Position numbers and translations under genes: made by a program. A DNA stretch of 64,000 nucleotides from Arcicella gelida (lineage in GTDB: Bacteria; Bacteroidota; Bacteroidia; Cytophagales; Spirosomataceae), in contig NZ_JAYGIL010000015.1 of assembly GCF_034931025.1 (NCBI RefSeq), positions 84,090-148,089 on the forward strand, read 5' to 3'. The notes under the pieces were generated by a model. The model saw only the letters and a list, made by a program, of their open reading frames with translations, was not told the origin of the DNA and did no database searches. This document shows, one piece after another, positions 1-9,103 of this stretch (position 1 is the stretch's first letter; each line of letters starts with the position of its first letter).

Positions 1-1
1 T

Positions 2-2647
2 GGCAAGTGGACAAAAATTGCAGTACCTTCTAACTGGGAATTACAAGGTTTTGGCAAGTACAGTTATGGAACTGAAAACCGTAAAGAAGAAACCAAAGCC
101 GACGAACAAGGATTATACAAACATATTTTCGATGTACCGAAAACGTGGAAAAGCCAAAGAGTATTCATCATTTTTGAAGGTTCGATGACGGATACTGAAG
201 TGAAAATCAATGGTAAATTGGCTGGAGATGTGCATCAAGGAGGATTTTATCAGTTTCAATATGAAATTACGGCTTTGTTGAAAACGGGTAAAAATCTATT
301 AGAAGTAAAAGTAAATAAAGCTTCAGCCAACAAATCGGTTGATGTTGCCGAGCGTCACGGTGATTTTTGGGCTTTTGGTGGAATTTATCGACCAGTTTAT
401 TTAGAAGTTGTGCCGCAAAGTTTTATCGAACGTTTGGCAATTGATGCCAAAGCGGATGGTAATTTTTCGGTAGATGTTTTTACCTCAAAAACAAATGTCA
501 ATCAAAGTATTGACGTGCAAATACAAACTTTGTCAGGGCAAAATGTCGGTACTTTATTCTCTTCAAAAATTAATCCTTCAGAAACAAAAACTGTCTTGAA
601 ACAAGCTTTTCAACAAGTAAAATTATGGAATGCCGAAACACCTAATTTGTATCAAGCGAAGATTTCATTGAAGGATGAAAAAGGTATTATTCATAGTCGT
701 ACCCAACGTTTTGGTTTCAGAAGTATTGAAGTCAGAAAACGAGATGGTATTTATGTGAATGGCGTAAAAGTAACGCTTCGAGGTTCAAACCGTCATTCTT
801 TTAATCCTGAAACGGGCAGAACTACCAGTAAAGAATTAAGCATCAAAGATGTGAAATTGATGCAAGAAATGAATATGAATGCCGTAAGGATGTCGCATTA
901 TCCGCCTGATATTCACTTTTTGGATGTGTGTGATTCTTTGGGTTTGTATGTAATGGACGAACTAACGGGCTGGCAAAATAAGTACGATACCATTCCGGGC
1001 AGAAAATTAGTGAAAGAAGTAGTGATTCGTGATGTAAATCATCCTGCTATTTTATTTTGGGACAATGGTAACGAAGGCGGTTGGAACAGAGATTTAGACA
1101 AAGATTTTGAATTGTATGACCCACAAAAACGTCCTGTTTTTCATCCTTGGGAACGCTTCAATGGTTTTGATTCTAAGCATTATATTACTTATAATTATTT
1201 GGCGAATGCGGTTTTGTACGATAAAGACATCATGATGCCAACTGAATTTATGCACGGTTTATATGATGGTGGACACGCTGCTGGCTTAGAAGATTTCTGG
1301 GATTTGATGCTTAAACATCCACATTGTTCAGGAGGTTTTTTATGGTCGTTTGTAGATGAAGCCGTAGTAAGAACAGATAAAAATGGTATTTTGGATGGTT
1401 CGGGCAATAATGCTCCTGATGGAATTTTAGGACCACATCGTGAAAAAGAAGCCAGTTTTTATGCTATTAAAGAAATTTGGTCGCCAGTAAGAATCACAAA
1501 AAAATACTTGCCACGTACTTTTGATGGAAAGTTGCCTGTAGAAAATCATTATTCTTTTACTGATTTGAATCAATGTACTTTTGAATGGCAATTGGTTTCT
1601 TTCCCAAAACCTAATGATAAATCTTTAGCAACCATTATCAATCAGACTGGTAAACCAAGTTTTAATGCTATTCCTGCTGGTGAAACGGGTTATTTAAAAT
1701 TGAATTTACCCAATAATTGGACTGACAGTGAAGCACTTTATTTAAAAGCGATTGACCCCAATGGAAAAGAGATTTTTACTTGGTCGTGGGTGATTCCTGA
1801 AAAAGAAGAAAGTACTACAAAAATTATTACTTCAAACAATGTTAATATAAAAATTGAAGCCAACGAAGAAGGTAATTTCCTGACGATTAAAGCTGATAAT
1901 ATTACTTATATTTTCGATAAAAGTACGGGTTATTTAACCAAAGTAAATAATTCAAAATCGGATATTTCATTGTCGAATGGACCAAGTTTGGCGGGCGTTA
2001 ATCTTTCTTTAAAATCGTTTAAACATTATGCTACCACAAATGGCTATGAAGTATCGGTTAGTTATGGTGGCGATGGTGGATATTTTAATGTTTGGTGGAA
2101 ATTTGTGGCAAATCAAGCTGTTGAAATGTCGTATCAATACTCTCAAAAAGGCGAAGCCGATTTTATGGGAATTACTTTCAATTATCCAGAAAAAGAGATT
2201 ACTGGCATGAAATGGCTGGGACGTGGTCCTTACAGAGTATGGAAAAACCGCATGAAAGGTTTGCAATATGGTGTTTGGCATAAAGATTATAATGATGCTA
2301 TCACAGGCGAAGATTTTCAATATCCTGAATTCAAAGGTTATCATTCAGATTTGAAATGGGTAGTGATTGAAACCAAAGAAAGTGCGTTTACGGTATATGC
2401 AGAAGACGAAAATATGTTTTTGCAAATGCTTCAACCACAAAAACCCAAAGGTGCGACGAACGATAATACCAGTCCGCCATTCCCGACTGGAAACATCGGT
2501 TTCTTGAATGCCATCAGTCCGATTGGTGCAAAATTTAATCCAGCAAATTTATACGGTCCACAAAGCCAGAAAAATATGATGCTGAATTATACACCAATAA
2601 AAGGTAAATTGTTGTTTGATTTCAACAATAAATCTATTGAAAATTAA
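2..2647 (+). CDS. Glycoside hydrolase family 2 (beta-galactosidase type), 5' end cut by the window
   Basis: The reading frame is open from base 2, before the first ATG at 185. The upstream residues (VPSNWELQGFG) are the start of the GH2 N-terminal sugar-binding domain, so the true start lies outside the window. Numbering from the ATG at 185, an Ig-like domain follows, then the TIM barrel. WDNGNEGGW carries the likely acid/base Glu297, and PTEFMHG carries the likely nucleophile Glu354. The C-terminal half (about 430-820) looks like the usual beta-sandwich domains of long GH2 beta-galactosidases. Expected role: exo-hydrolysis of terminal beta-galactosides or beta-glucuronides from oligosaccharides, probably periplasmic. 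The signal peptide is not visible. The exact substrate cannot be read from sequence. The sugar dehydrogenase gene downstream suggests a sugar-processing group. Confidence 0.9.
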   Translation, partial: GKWTKIAVPSNWELQGFGKYSYGTENRKEETKADEQGLYKHIFDVPKTWKSQRVFIIFEGSMTDTEVKINGKLAGDVHQGGFYQFQYEITALLKTGKNLLEVKVNKASANKSVDVAERHGDFWAFGGIYRPVYLEVVPQSFIERLAIDAKADGNFSVDVFTSKTNVNQSIDVQIQTLSGQNVGTLFSSKINPSETKTVLKQAFQQVKLWNAETPNLYQAKISLKDEKGIIHSRTQRFGFRSIEVRKRDGIYVNGVKVTLRGSNRHSFNPETGRTTSKELSIKDVKLMQEMNMNAVRMSHYPPDIHFLDVCDSLGLYVMDELTGWQNKYDTIPGRKLVKEVVIRDVNHPAILFWDNGNEGGWNRDLDKDFELYDPQKRPVFHPWERFNGFDSKHYITYNYLANAVLYDKDIMMPTEFMHGLYDGGHAAGLEDFWDLMLKHPHCSGGFLWSFVDEAVVRTDKNGILDGSGNNAPDGILGPHREKEASFYAIKEIWSPVRITKKYLPRTFDGKLPVENHYSFTDLNQCTFEWQLVSFPKPNDKSLATIINQTGKPSFNAIPAGETGYLKLNLPNNWTDSEALYLKAIDPNGKEIFTWSWVIPEKEESTTKIITSNNVNIKIEANEEGNFLTIKADNITYIFDKSTGYLTKVNNSKSDISLSNGPSLAGVNLSLKSFKHYATTNGYEVSVSYGGDGGYFNVWWKFVANQAVEMSYQYSQKGEADFMGITFNYPEKEITGMKWLGRGPYRVWKNRMKGLQYGVWHKDYNDAITGEDFQYPEFKGYHSDLKWVVIETKESAFTVYAEDENMFLQMLQPQKPKGATNDNTSPPFPTGNIGFLNAISPIGAKFNPANLYGPQSQKNMMLNYTPIKGKLLFDFNNKSIEN

Positions 2648-2687
2648 TTAGTGAATTATGAATTGTAAAATTAAGCAGTTTGAACTT

Positions 2688-2725
2688 TTCTATTAGCAAG
2701 TGAATTAATTCACCCGCTAATAGAA
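2688..2725. repeat. Dispersed palindromic repeat, family A, copy 1
   Basis: A 38-bp palindrome centred on GAATTAATTC. Its outer arms TTCTATTAG and CTAATAGAA are identical to the copy at 33481-33518, and a longer variant lies at 60938-60985. Two positions here are A-C on the plus strand, which become G-U pairs in minus-strand RNA, so the hairpin stays intact on that strand. It lies in the 152-bp gap after the GH2 gene. It could act as a transcript 3' end or be a REP-type element. Confidence 0.8.
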
Positions 2726-2799
2726 ATTTGTAAATAAATAGCTGTAATATAAAAATCACTAAATCACTCATTCACTAATTCACAATTAAAAAAATAGAC

Positions 2800-3990
2800 A
2801 TGAAAAAACTCATTAATATTCTTTTTTGCAGCTTAACTCTTAGCTGTACAAGTTATAGTCAGGAAACGATTTCGGCTTTAAAGGTCGATAAAAAATTGAT
2901 TACGGATGCCCTTTCACATCCAACGGCTTTTGCTGAACCCAATGATAAATCTGGAAGATTATTTGTTTGCGAGCAAGAAGGAAAAATTAAAATTATTCAA
3001 AAAGGCAAAGTATTGCCAAGCTTGTTTTTAGACATCAGCGACGAAGTAATCAAGAAAAAAGGCTACGAAGAACGTGGCTTGTTGGGTTTGGCTTTTCATC
3101 CAGATTTTGCCAAAAATGGTAAATTATATGTGTATTGCAGTATGCCCGTTGCTGTGCCTGCCAGAGGATTAGACCATAAAACCGTAGTGCGAGAATACAC
3201 AGTTTCAGCTAAAAATATAAATGCCGTTGATGAAAGTACAGTGAAAACAGTATTGGAATTTGATGAACCGCAGTCAAACCATAATGGAGGAGATTTGAAA
3301 TTTGGTCCAGATGGATTTTTGTACATTGCCATTGGTGATGGCGGAGGACAAAATGATAAACACGGAGCATCTGGCAATGCCCAAAATCTCAGTAATTTCT
3401 TAGGAAAAATCCTGAGAGTAGATGTGAAACAATTGCCTTACAGCATTCCTTCGGATAATCCATTTGTGGGAAAATCAGAAGTTCGTCCAGAAATTTATGC
3501 TTATGGTTTTAGAAATCCTTGGAGAATCAGTTTTGATAAAAAAACGGGGGAATTATTTGTAGGAGATGTTGGTCAAGATAATTATGAAGAAGTAAACCTT
3601 ATTACAAAAGGCGGAAATTATGGCTGGAGAATCAGAGAAGGTTTACACGAAAAATTCCCGAACGACCCAGACACTAAAAACTGGATTAATCCTATCTCAG
3701 AATATCCACATTCAGACGGTTTGAGTATCACTGGCGGTTTTGTGTATAGAGGAAAACAAATTCCTGCCATAACAGGAAAATACATTTTTGCCGATTGGAC
3801 GGGTCCAGTTTGGGCATTGACTGATACAAAAAAAGAGCAGTGGGACAGAGAAAAACTTTCAATCTCGCAAGATGCTGGCAACTGGCATATTTATAGCTTT
3901 GGCGAAGACCAAGCGGGGGAAGTATATTTACTAACAGTACTTTTAGGAAGCGATAAAGGAGCTTTATATCAGTTAGTGGCTGGTAAGTAG
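2800..3990 (+). CDS. PQQ-dependent sugar dehydrogenase (glucose/sorbosone dehydrogenase family)
   Basis: A 396-residue exported beta-propeller. Family signatures appear in order: ERGLLGLAFHPDF, NHNGGDLKFGPDG, IAIGDGGGQND, GNAQNLSNFLGKILRVD, YAYGFRNPWRISFD and GDVGQDNYEEVN, then GGFVYRG near the C terminus. These are the PQQ and calcium-binding blades of soluble glucose dehydrogenase and the related aldose sugar dehydrogenases. The N terminus is either a lipoprotein signal (Cys near residue 16) or a signal peptidase I substrate cleaved before QETIS. Family members oxidise aldoses or sugar alcohols in the periplasm and pass electrons to the respiratory chain. The gene is 152 bp after the GH2 gene, and a strong terminator follows at 4011-4044. 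Confidence 0.88.
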   Translation: MKKLINILFCSLTLSCTSYSQETISALKVDKKLITDALSHPTAFAEPNDKSGRLFVCEQEGKIKIIQKGKVLPSLFLDISDEVIKKKGYEERGLLGLAFHPDFAKNGKLYVYCSMPVAVPARGLDHKTVVREYTVSAKNINAVDESTVKTVLEFDEPQSNHNGGDLKFGPDGFLYIAIGDGGGQNDKHGASGNAQNLSNFLGKILRVDVKQLPYSIPSDNPFVGKSEVRPEIYAYGFRNPWRISFDKKTGELFVGDVGQDNYEEVNLITKGGNYGWRIREGLHEKFPNDPDTKNWINPISEYPHSDGLSITGGFVYRGKQIPAITGKYIFADWTGPVWALTDTKKEQWDREKLSISQDAGNWHIYSFGEDQAGEVYLLTVLLGSDKGALYQLVAGK

Positions 3991-4010
3991 TTTGATGATT
4001 TTTTAGTTTT

Positions 4011-4044
4011 TAGGTCTTGAGATAGCTCAAGACCTAATTTTTTT
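4011..4044 (+). terminator. Rho-independent terminator after the sugar dehydrogenase
   Basis: Perfect 11-bp stem TAGGTCTTGAG / CTCAAGACCTA with an ATAG loop, followed by a run of seven T at 4038-4044. It starts 20 bp after the stop codon of the sugar dehydrogenase gene. Confidence 0.93.
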
Positions 4045-4128
4045 GAAAGATTGAATACCTACACAACAAGATAAATTACCTTCTTTCGTTGAAAAACTGT
4101 TAATTGTTTATCAACCTAAAATCTCTTA

Positions 4129-5553
4129 ATGAAAAAGTTCGTCACAACCCTTTACTTACTATTAGGACTTTTTACTAGCCTTCTAGCTCAAACGCCTCAA
4201 TCTTCAAAACCATCTCCCGCTACCTTATATAGACAATGCTACAAGTTTGCTAGAAACGAACTGAATGTAGATTCGGCTTTTTATTATTTCAAAGAGGTAT
4301 TTGCCGATACCAATGATATCAACGCTACATTGAAGTTTATTCTCTATAATTCCTTTCCCGAAACTTTTACTCATCCAGATTTGGATAATCTGAAAGATAC
4401 AACAAAGCGTAATCGTGCTATTAAGATTAAACTTTTGCATAAAGAACTCTTACAGAAAGTTGCCAATGAAAAAGCTTTACAAAGTGTTGAACCTGTTCAA
4501 GCTTTGTTACTTTGGAGTAAGGTTCAAGATAATCAAGAAGATAAAACCCAATTAAAGCTATTAACCAATACGCTTCTTACTCAAATAAAAGGACGAAAAG
4601 ATTATAATAATGGTCATACGGGTCGATATGCTTTAATGATTTATCACATCACAAATAAGCACTCTGATTTACAAACCCTATCAAAAAAACTTTTTACGAC
4701 GATTAAAGAAAACCTACGGATTAATCAGGTAGCTATTACAGCCAATTCTTCAAGTAAAGATTTAGAAAGACGTGCTTGTCATCGGTACTTATACGCATAC
4801 ATCAATTACTTAGAAGCCAGTTCAACAAGTGATTTGACAAAGAAACAAGCTTTACTAAAAACCGCTTTTGAGTACAGCCCTGATTTGACTGATAAGCAAT
4901 ATAAAAGTGGATACAATGAAGATAAAAAATATCTTGAAGGAAAAGAAAATTATTGTCAAGAGTATTTAGGCTTTTTGGAGAAGACTGGAAAAGATAAAAT
5001 AGAGATTTTGTCTATCTTGCTAAAAGCAGCATTATACAACCCAGTGTATAAAGAAAATGTAAAGACTTTTTATGAGAAAATGGGCTTAACTCAAAAGCCA
5101 TTTAATATATTTTGGAGGGAATCTATCGAGAAAAATGCTTTGTTTTCGACTGATTTTTCTTTGAAAATGCTTGATAAAAGAATCTTTTCAAGTAAAGAAT
5201 ATACAGGTAAATGGATATTATTAGACTTCTGGACAACTTGGTGCAAACCATGCAGAGAAGAGCATCCGACCTTACAGAAATTTTATGATACAACAATACT
5301 TCAAAACAAAGAAAAAGTTTTGATACTTACGATAGCTTGTGATGGGGATAATGATACAGATGAAAAAGTAATGAAGTATATGAAAGAGAAAGGACTTTCT
5401 TTTCCTGTGGCAATAGCTGATTCAAAGATTGAAAAAAAGTTTGCTGTAAGTGCTTATCCAACCAAAGTATTAATTACGCCCGAAGGAAAATTCTTATCGG
5501 TTCCTAATGGTATTGATTGGATTACGCTAATAAAAGAATATGCAGTACTGTGA
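4129..5553 (+). CDS. Secreted thioredoxin-fold protein (TlpA/ResA-like C-terminal domain)
   Basis: 474 residues starting with a signal peptide (MKKFVTTLYLLLGLFTSLLAQ). Residues about 30-330 form a long helical region that I do not recognise, possibly TPR-like. The C-terminal 125 residues are a thioredoxin fold of the TlpA/AhpC-TSA type: LLDFWTTWCKPCREEHP contains the redox pair Cys372 and Cys375, and SAYPTKVLITPEGK contains the cis-proline region. This architecture is common in Bacteroidota periplasmic or outer-membrane-facing thiol-disulfide oxidoreductases. The partner is unknown. It stands alone between a terminator and the pirin gene. Confidence 0.85.
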   Translation: MKKFVTTLYLLLGLFTSLLAQTPQSSKPSPATLYRQCYKFARNELNVDSAFYYFKEVFADTNDINATLKFILYNSFPETFTHPDLDNLKDTTKRNRAIKIKLLHKELLQKVANEKALQSVEPVQALLLWSKVQDNQEDKTQLKLLTNTLLTQIKGRKDYNNGHTGRYALMIYHITNKHSDLQTLSKKLFTTIKENLRINQVAITANSSSKDLERRACHRYLYAYINYLEASSTSDLTKKQALLKTAFEYSPDLTDKQYKSGYNEDKKYLEGKENYCQEYLGFLEKTGKDKIEILSILLKAALYNPVYKENVKTFYEKMGLTQKPFNIFWRESIEKNALFSTDFSLKMLDKRIFSSKEYTGKWILLDFWTTWCKPCREEHPTLQKFYDTTILQNKEKVLILTIACDGDNDTDEKVMKYMKEKGLSFPVAIADSKIEKKFAVSAYPTKVLITPEGKFLSVPNGIDWITLIKEYAVL

Positions 5554-5642
5554 AATCTTCTTAGTAAGTGAATATCTTGTCCTAGTTCAATGTTTTGGGA
5601 GTATCGTCGCAGTAATTTTGGGACAAGAAAACAAACAAGACG

Positions 5643-6518
5643 ATGGACAGAAAGACTTTCATACAAAAAGGAATTACAGGAACAGGTATTTTTGCAGCTT
5701 CTGCTGCTTTGGGAAATGTTATTAAAAATGATATTGATGAGTTGAAAGAACTTGATATTATTGGTTTCAACCATATTCCAAATACGCCTTCTAAAATTTT
5801 AGAAAACTCTGTTTTTCATAAAGCTGATTCTCGTGGACATGCCAATCATGGTTGGTTAGACAGTAATCATACTTTTAGTTTTGCCAATTATTATAATCCT
5901 GAACGTATGCACTTTGGCGTATTGAGGGTTTTGAACGACGACCGTGTGGATGCAGGTAAAGGTTTTGGAACGCATCCGCATGATAACATGGAAATTATTT
6001 CTATTCCTTTAGAAGGGAATTTAGAACATAAAGACAGTATGGGAAATGTGGCAGTTATTAAAAAAGGAGACATCCAAGTAATGAGTGCGGGTACGGGCAT
6101 TTACCATTCTGAATATAATCAAAGTAAAGATGATGCAGTAAAGTTTCTTCAAATTTGGGTTTTCCCAAACAAAAAGAATGTTACGCCTCGTTACGACCAA
6201 ATCACCTTAGATATTAAAGACAGACATGACAATCTTCAACAGATTTTATCGCCCAATCCGGATGATGCTGGTGTTTGGGTTCATCAAGATGCTTGGTTTC
6301 ATTTAGGGAAATTTGATGAAGGTTTTGCCAAAACATATCAAATCAAGAAAAAAGGAAATGGTGTTTATGCTTTTGTATTGAATGGTAGTTTTGATATTGA
6401 AGGTTTTACAGTTGAACAAAGAGACGGTTTTGGTGTTTGGGATATTGAGCATTTGCAAATTAAAGCAAATAGTCAAGATGCAGAAATCTTATTAATGGAA
6501 GTACCGATGTCATTATGA
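5643..6518 (+). CDS. Pirin family protein (cupin metal-binding)
   Basis: 291 residues of pirin type. The N-terminal cupin carries the metal ligands His111 and His113 (GTHPHDNME) and His155 and Glu157 (IYHSEYN), matching the two-His plus His/Glu site of pirins. Pirins act as quercetinase-like dioxygenases or as redox-sensing partners of regulators; which applies here is unknown. The start MDRKTFIQKG, followed by a small-residue hydrophobic stretch (TGTGIFAASAALG), resembles a degenerate twin-arginine signal, which is unusual for pirins. The 3' end overlaps the next gene by four bases (ATGA), so the two are probably co-translated. Confidence 0.88.
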   Translation: MDRKTFIQKGITGTGIFAASAALGNVIKNDIDELKELDIIGFNHIPNTPSKILENSVFHKADSRGHANHGWLDSNHTFSFANYYNPERMHFGVLRVLNDDRVDAGKGFGTHPHDNMEIISIPLEGNLEHKDSMGNVAVIKKGDIQVMSAGTGIYHSEYNQSKDDAVKFLQIWVFPNKKNVTPRYDQITLDIKDRHDNLQQILSPNPDDAGVWVHQDAWFHLGKFDEGFAKTYQIKKKGNGVYAFVLNGSFDIEGFTVEQRDGFGVWDIEHLQIKANSQDAEILLMEVPMSL

Positions 6519-6838
6519 GAAAGTTCGAAATATTAGTAATCGGAAGAAATGTTGATATTCACGAAACAGTTTTGAGATTAATCAACAAAAATGAAGCTTG
6601 GCAAGCCACAGGTGCTTTGACCGACGAAGAATCGTGCAGACTATGCAAGGAAAAAGATTATGATATGGTATTGCTTGGAAGCGGGATAGAAGAAGAATCT
6701 GAAAATAAATTGAGAGAATACTTTCAAAGTATCAATCCTAATTTACCAATTGTTCAGCATTACGGCGGAGGAAGCGGATTATTATACTGCGAAATTATGC
6801 AAGTAATTGAAAAGTTGAAAGGAATTAATGAAAGTTGA
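6515..6838 (+). CDS. Small receiver-like protein without the phosphorylation site
   Basis: 107 residues whose pattern resembles a response-regulator receiver: a beta strand (KFEILVIG), helix, then DYDMVLLG, helix, and NLPIVQHYGG. The position expected to hold the phospho-accepting Asp is Gly55, and the acidic pair after strand 1 is replaced by Gly10-Arg11. It therefore cannot be phosphorylated in the normal way. The start ATG overlaps the pirin stop by four bases, which implies translational coupling and a shared role. The fold is inferred from pattern only. I cannot name a family with certainty. Confidence 0.7.
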   Translation: MRKFEILVIGRNVDIHETVLRLINKNEAWQATGALTDEESCRLCKEKDYDMVLLGSGIEEESENKLREYFQSINPNLPIVQHYGGGSGLLYCEIMQVIEKLKGINES

Positions 6839-6880
6839 CATAAAAATCACTAATTCACTCAATCACAATTCACAATTATA

Positions 6881-7417
6881 TCAATCCTTTTCAATCTTAA
6901 TATTCTTAGCATCAGCAGGATTCAGTACACGTTTAATACCCATAAATCTTTTCTGGTAATAAGCAGCGTCTAAATAATCATAACGAACACCACCGTTCCA
7001 AGCTGAGTGAATAAACTTAATATATTTGTCGGTTACTTCGGTAACAATTCCGACGTGACCGACTCTCTTCCCTTTGGCATTATGTCCTTTAAAGAAAATC
7101 AAATCACTAGGCTGGGCTTCAATTCTGGAAACGGAGTAACCTAATAAGCTTTGAGCAGCACTTCCATGCGGTAAAATCATCCCAAAGTTTTTAAAACAAT
7201 AACGGACAAAACCAGAGCAGTCAAAACCTTTTTTGGTAGTTCCACCAGAGCGATACCTCAGATGAAGGTGGTCATTAGCGAAGTCGAGGAGATTATTTAC
7301 TGTATTAAGATTGTAGTAATTAGACTTCTTGTGAGTCGAATCGGAAGGAATAAATTGTCCAAAAGAAACAAATTTAATTCCAATACAAAAGATGGTAAAT
7401 AAAGCTTTTTTCAGCAT
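6881..7417 (-). CDS. NlpC/P60 family cell-wall endopeptidase
   Basis: 178 residues with a signal peptide (cleavage near FGQF) and one NlpC/P60 domain. The catalytic Cys67 is in GFDCSGFV, His121 in RVGHVGIV and the third residue His137 in FIHSAWN. These enzymes cut the D-gamma-glutamyl to diaminopimelate bond in peptidoglycan peptides in the periplasm. No SH3 or LysM targeting domain is present, so this is a minimal, freely secreted form. It is convergent with the pirin/receiver pair. Confidence 0.92.
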   Translation of the reverse strand: MLKKALFTIFCIGIKFVSFGQFIPSDSTHKKSNYYNLNTVNNLLDFANDHLHLRYRSGGTTKKGFDCSGFVRYCFKNFGMILPHGSAAQSLLGYSVSRIEAQPSDLIFFKGHNAKGKRVGHVGIVTEVTDKYIKFIHSAWNGGVRYDYLDAAYYQKRFMGIKRVLNPADAKNIKIEKD

Positions 7418-7661
7418 AATATTGGGTATGATGTCTGAGTTCAGTGTCTAAATTAGTTAAAAATGTTCAAAAACGAAAACGTTTATCTTTATTTTATCCA
7501 ATTGTCGATAAGCTTTTAACTGATTTTTTAAGATTATAGTATATCAAAATTGATAATTCATCCTGAAATTACTGAATGATCCTACCTTCAAAATGGTAAA
7601 GACAGGAATAGAAGCCATTGATTTTTTTGTTATATTTACAGTATATCATCCTTTAGAAATC

Positions 7662-7862
7662 ATGAAAGTTGACTCAACAAATAAGCCATATCTTTTCAAG
7701 AAAGTAAAAACTTATTCCGCAGAAGAAATCATAGCGGCTGGAGGAAGCACTGCTTTTGGGAAGCTGACTGGTCATACGCCAGAACGTTTAAAAGATATGC
7801 CTGTAGGAGAACCTTTAACAGAAGAAGAATACCAAAAAGCACTAAAAATGTTAAAAAAGTAG
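7662..7862 (+). CDS. Small conserved-looking protein of unknown function
   Basis: 66 residues from the ATG at 7662. An in-frame ATG at 7593 would add 23 residues (MVKTGIEAIDFFVIF...) that look like translated promoter DNA, so I prefer the shorter form. The protein is soluble and charged. It has a motif AEEIIAAGGSTAFGKLTG and a Leu/Lys-rich end (EEEYQKALKMLKK). I do not recognise the family. It stands alone, convergent with the glycosyltransferase gene 65 bp downstream. Confidence 0.6.
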   Translation: MKVDSTNKPYLFKKVKTYSAEEIIAAGGSTAFGKLTGHTPERLKDMPVGEPLTEEEYQKALKMLKK

Positions 7863-7927
7863 ATAAATTTAACTTTAGTGACAACTGATAATGACTTTGA
7901 CCATCTCAATAATTACTTTCTCCAACT

Positions 7928-9091
7928 CTACAAACTTGAACCCAAAGATCTACGGAAATATCTTGCCAATTGAGTCGTTCTTCTGAAAGTATAAATCTCA
8001 ATTTCTTTCTTGGTTACTTCTTCTAAAGTATGTAAAAAAATATTGGCTGTTTGTGCTTGCCAAGCTTGAAAAGTCACACTGATATTTCTGTGCTGAGGAA
8101 GATATTCAATAAAACGGGAGAAATTAAACGTAGTATCTGCAATGCCAGCACCAGCACGTTCGCCGTCTAAAGCATTAATTTGTTGTTCGATATGATTCGG
8201 CACAGGAACCATCATGATAGGTTTACCCAAATACATCGCTTCGCAAACCGATTCAAAACCTGCGGTACAAACTAATCCTGCACAATTTTGCATCATGTTC
8301 AAAAACTTCTCGGCATTTACTTGATGAAAAGTAAGGTTTTCATGACAGTTCCATTCATTGCCAAACTCACGATTATTCCAAAAACAATGTACTTCCACAT
8401 TTCTGTGTTCAGCATGCCAATTGATAATATCTTCGGCTAATTTATGATGGGTAATATAGGCTAGAAAATATGATTTTGTCGTAGGTTGTAGAGCTTTTAC
8501 TTCTTCACGCAAAAGCGGAGGAGTTACTACAATTTGGTTTGCATTATCTTCTGGCATTTCCACAAAAGATAATGCTAGTTTTTTTGTTGAATTAAGAGAG
8601 GTAAGATGGGTATTGAGATTCAATAAAAAACGGTCTATTTTTTTATTAGGCAATGAAACAAATTGATTGTGAAGTAACAAATACTGATGACCTACGCAAA
8701 CAACTGGAATATTGGGGCGATGAAATTGAGCATACAATCCACAGATAATATCATAAAAATTCACGATAACATCTGGACGATGTGTATTTACTTCTTCCGC
8801 TAAAAATTGAATACTCTTGCGATACTTGCTGAGTTTTAACAAATGTGTTTTGATGGTATCCCAAACTTTAACTGCTTTGGTTTGTCCGTAAACTAAACTT
8901 GGAGCTGCAAAAGTATTAATCGGAGCTTTAATTTTATCTGTAAAGAAAGTCGGTAAATTACGATTGTCTTCCATGCCAACCATTACAGAAACCACTTCAT
9001 GCCCTGCGGCAGTCAGGATTTCAAAAAGAGAAATAGCCTGTGTTAAATGTCCACGACCTTCTCCTTGCACGACGAATAAATACTTGCTCAT
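7928..9091 (-). CDS. Glycosyltransferase, GT-B fold (MurG/UGT-like)
   Basis: 387 residues. The N terminus has the MurG-type start (YLFVVQGEGRGHLTQA) with the Gly-rich loop, and the C-terminal half has the nucleotide-sugar site pattern (CTAGFESVCEAMYLGKPIMMVPVPNHIEQQINA). No signal peptide or membrane segment is evident, so it should act on the cytoplasmic face. Acceptor and donor are unknown. It lies 12 bp downstream of an LpxH-like phosphoesterase on the same strand. I infer a role in lipid A or other glycolipid assembly from this pairing. Confidence 0.85.
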   Translation of the reverse strand: MSKYLFVVQGEGRGHLTQAISLFEILTAAGHEVVSVMVGMEDNRNLPTFFTDKIKAPINTFAAPSLVYGQTKAVKVWDTIKTHLLKLSKYRKSIQFLAEEVNTHRPDVIVNFYDIICGLYAQFHRPNIPVVCVGHQYLLLHNQFVSLPNKKIDRFLLNLNTHLTSLNSTKKLALSFVEMPEDNANQIVVTPPLLREEVKALQPTTKSYFLAYITHHKLAEDIINWHAEHRNVEVHCFWNNREFGNEWNCHENLTFHQVNAEKFLNMMQNCAGLVCTAGFESVCEAMYLGKPIMMVPVPNHIEQQINALDGERAGAGIADTTFNFSRFIEYLPQHRNISVTFQAWQAQTANIFLHTLEEVTKKEIEIYTFRRTTQLARYFRRSLGSSL

Positions 9092-9103
9092 ATTGGTTGT
9101 ATG

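Noticed and set aside
7593..7661. N-terminal extension of the small protein to the ATG at 7593
   Set aside because: The added residues are an AT-rich promoter-like stretch with no family pattern. The ATG at 7662 gives a compact soluble protein.
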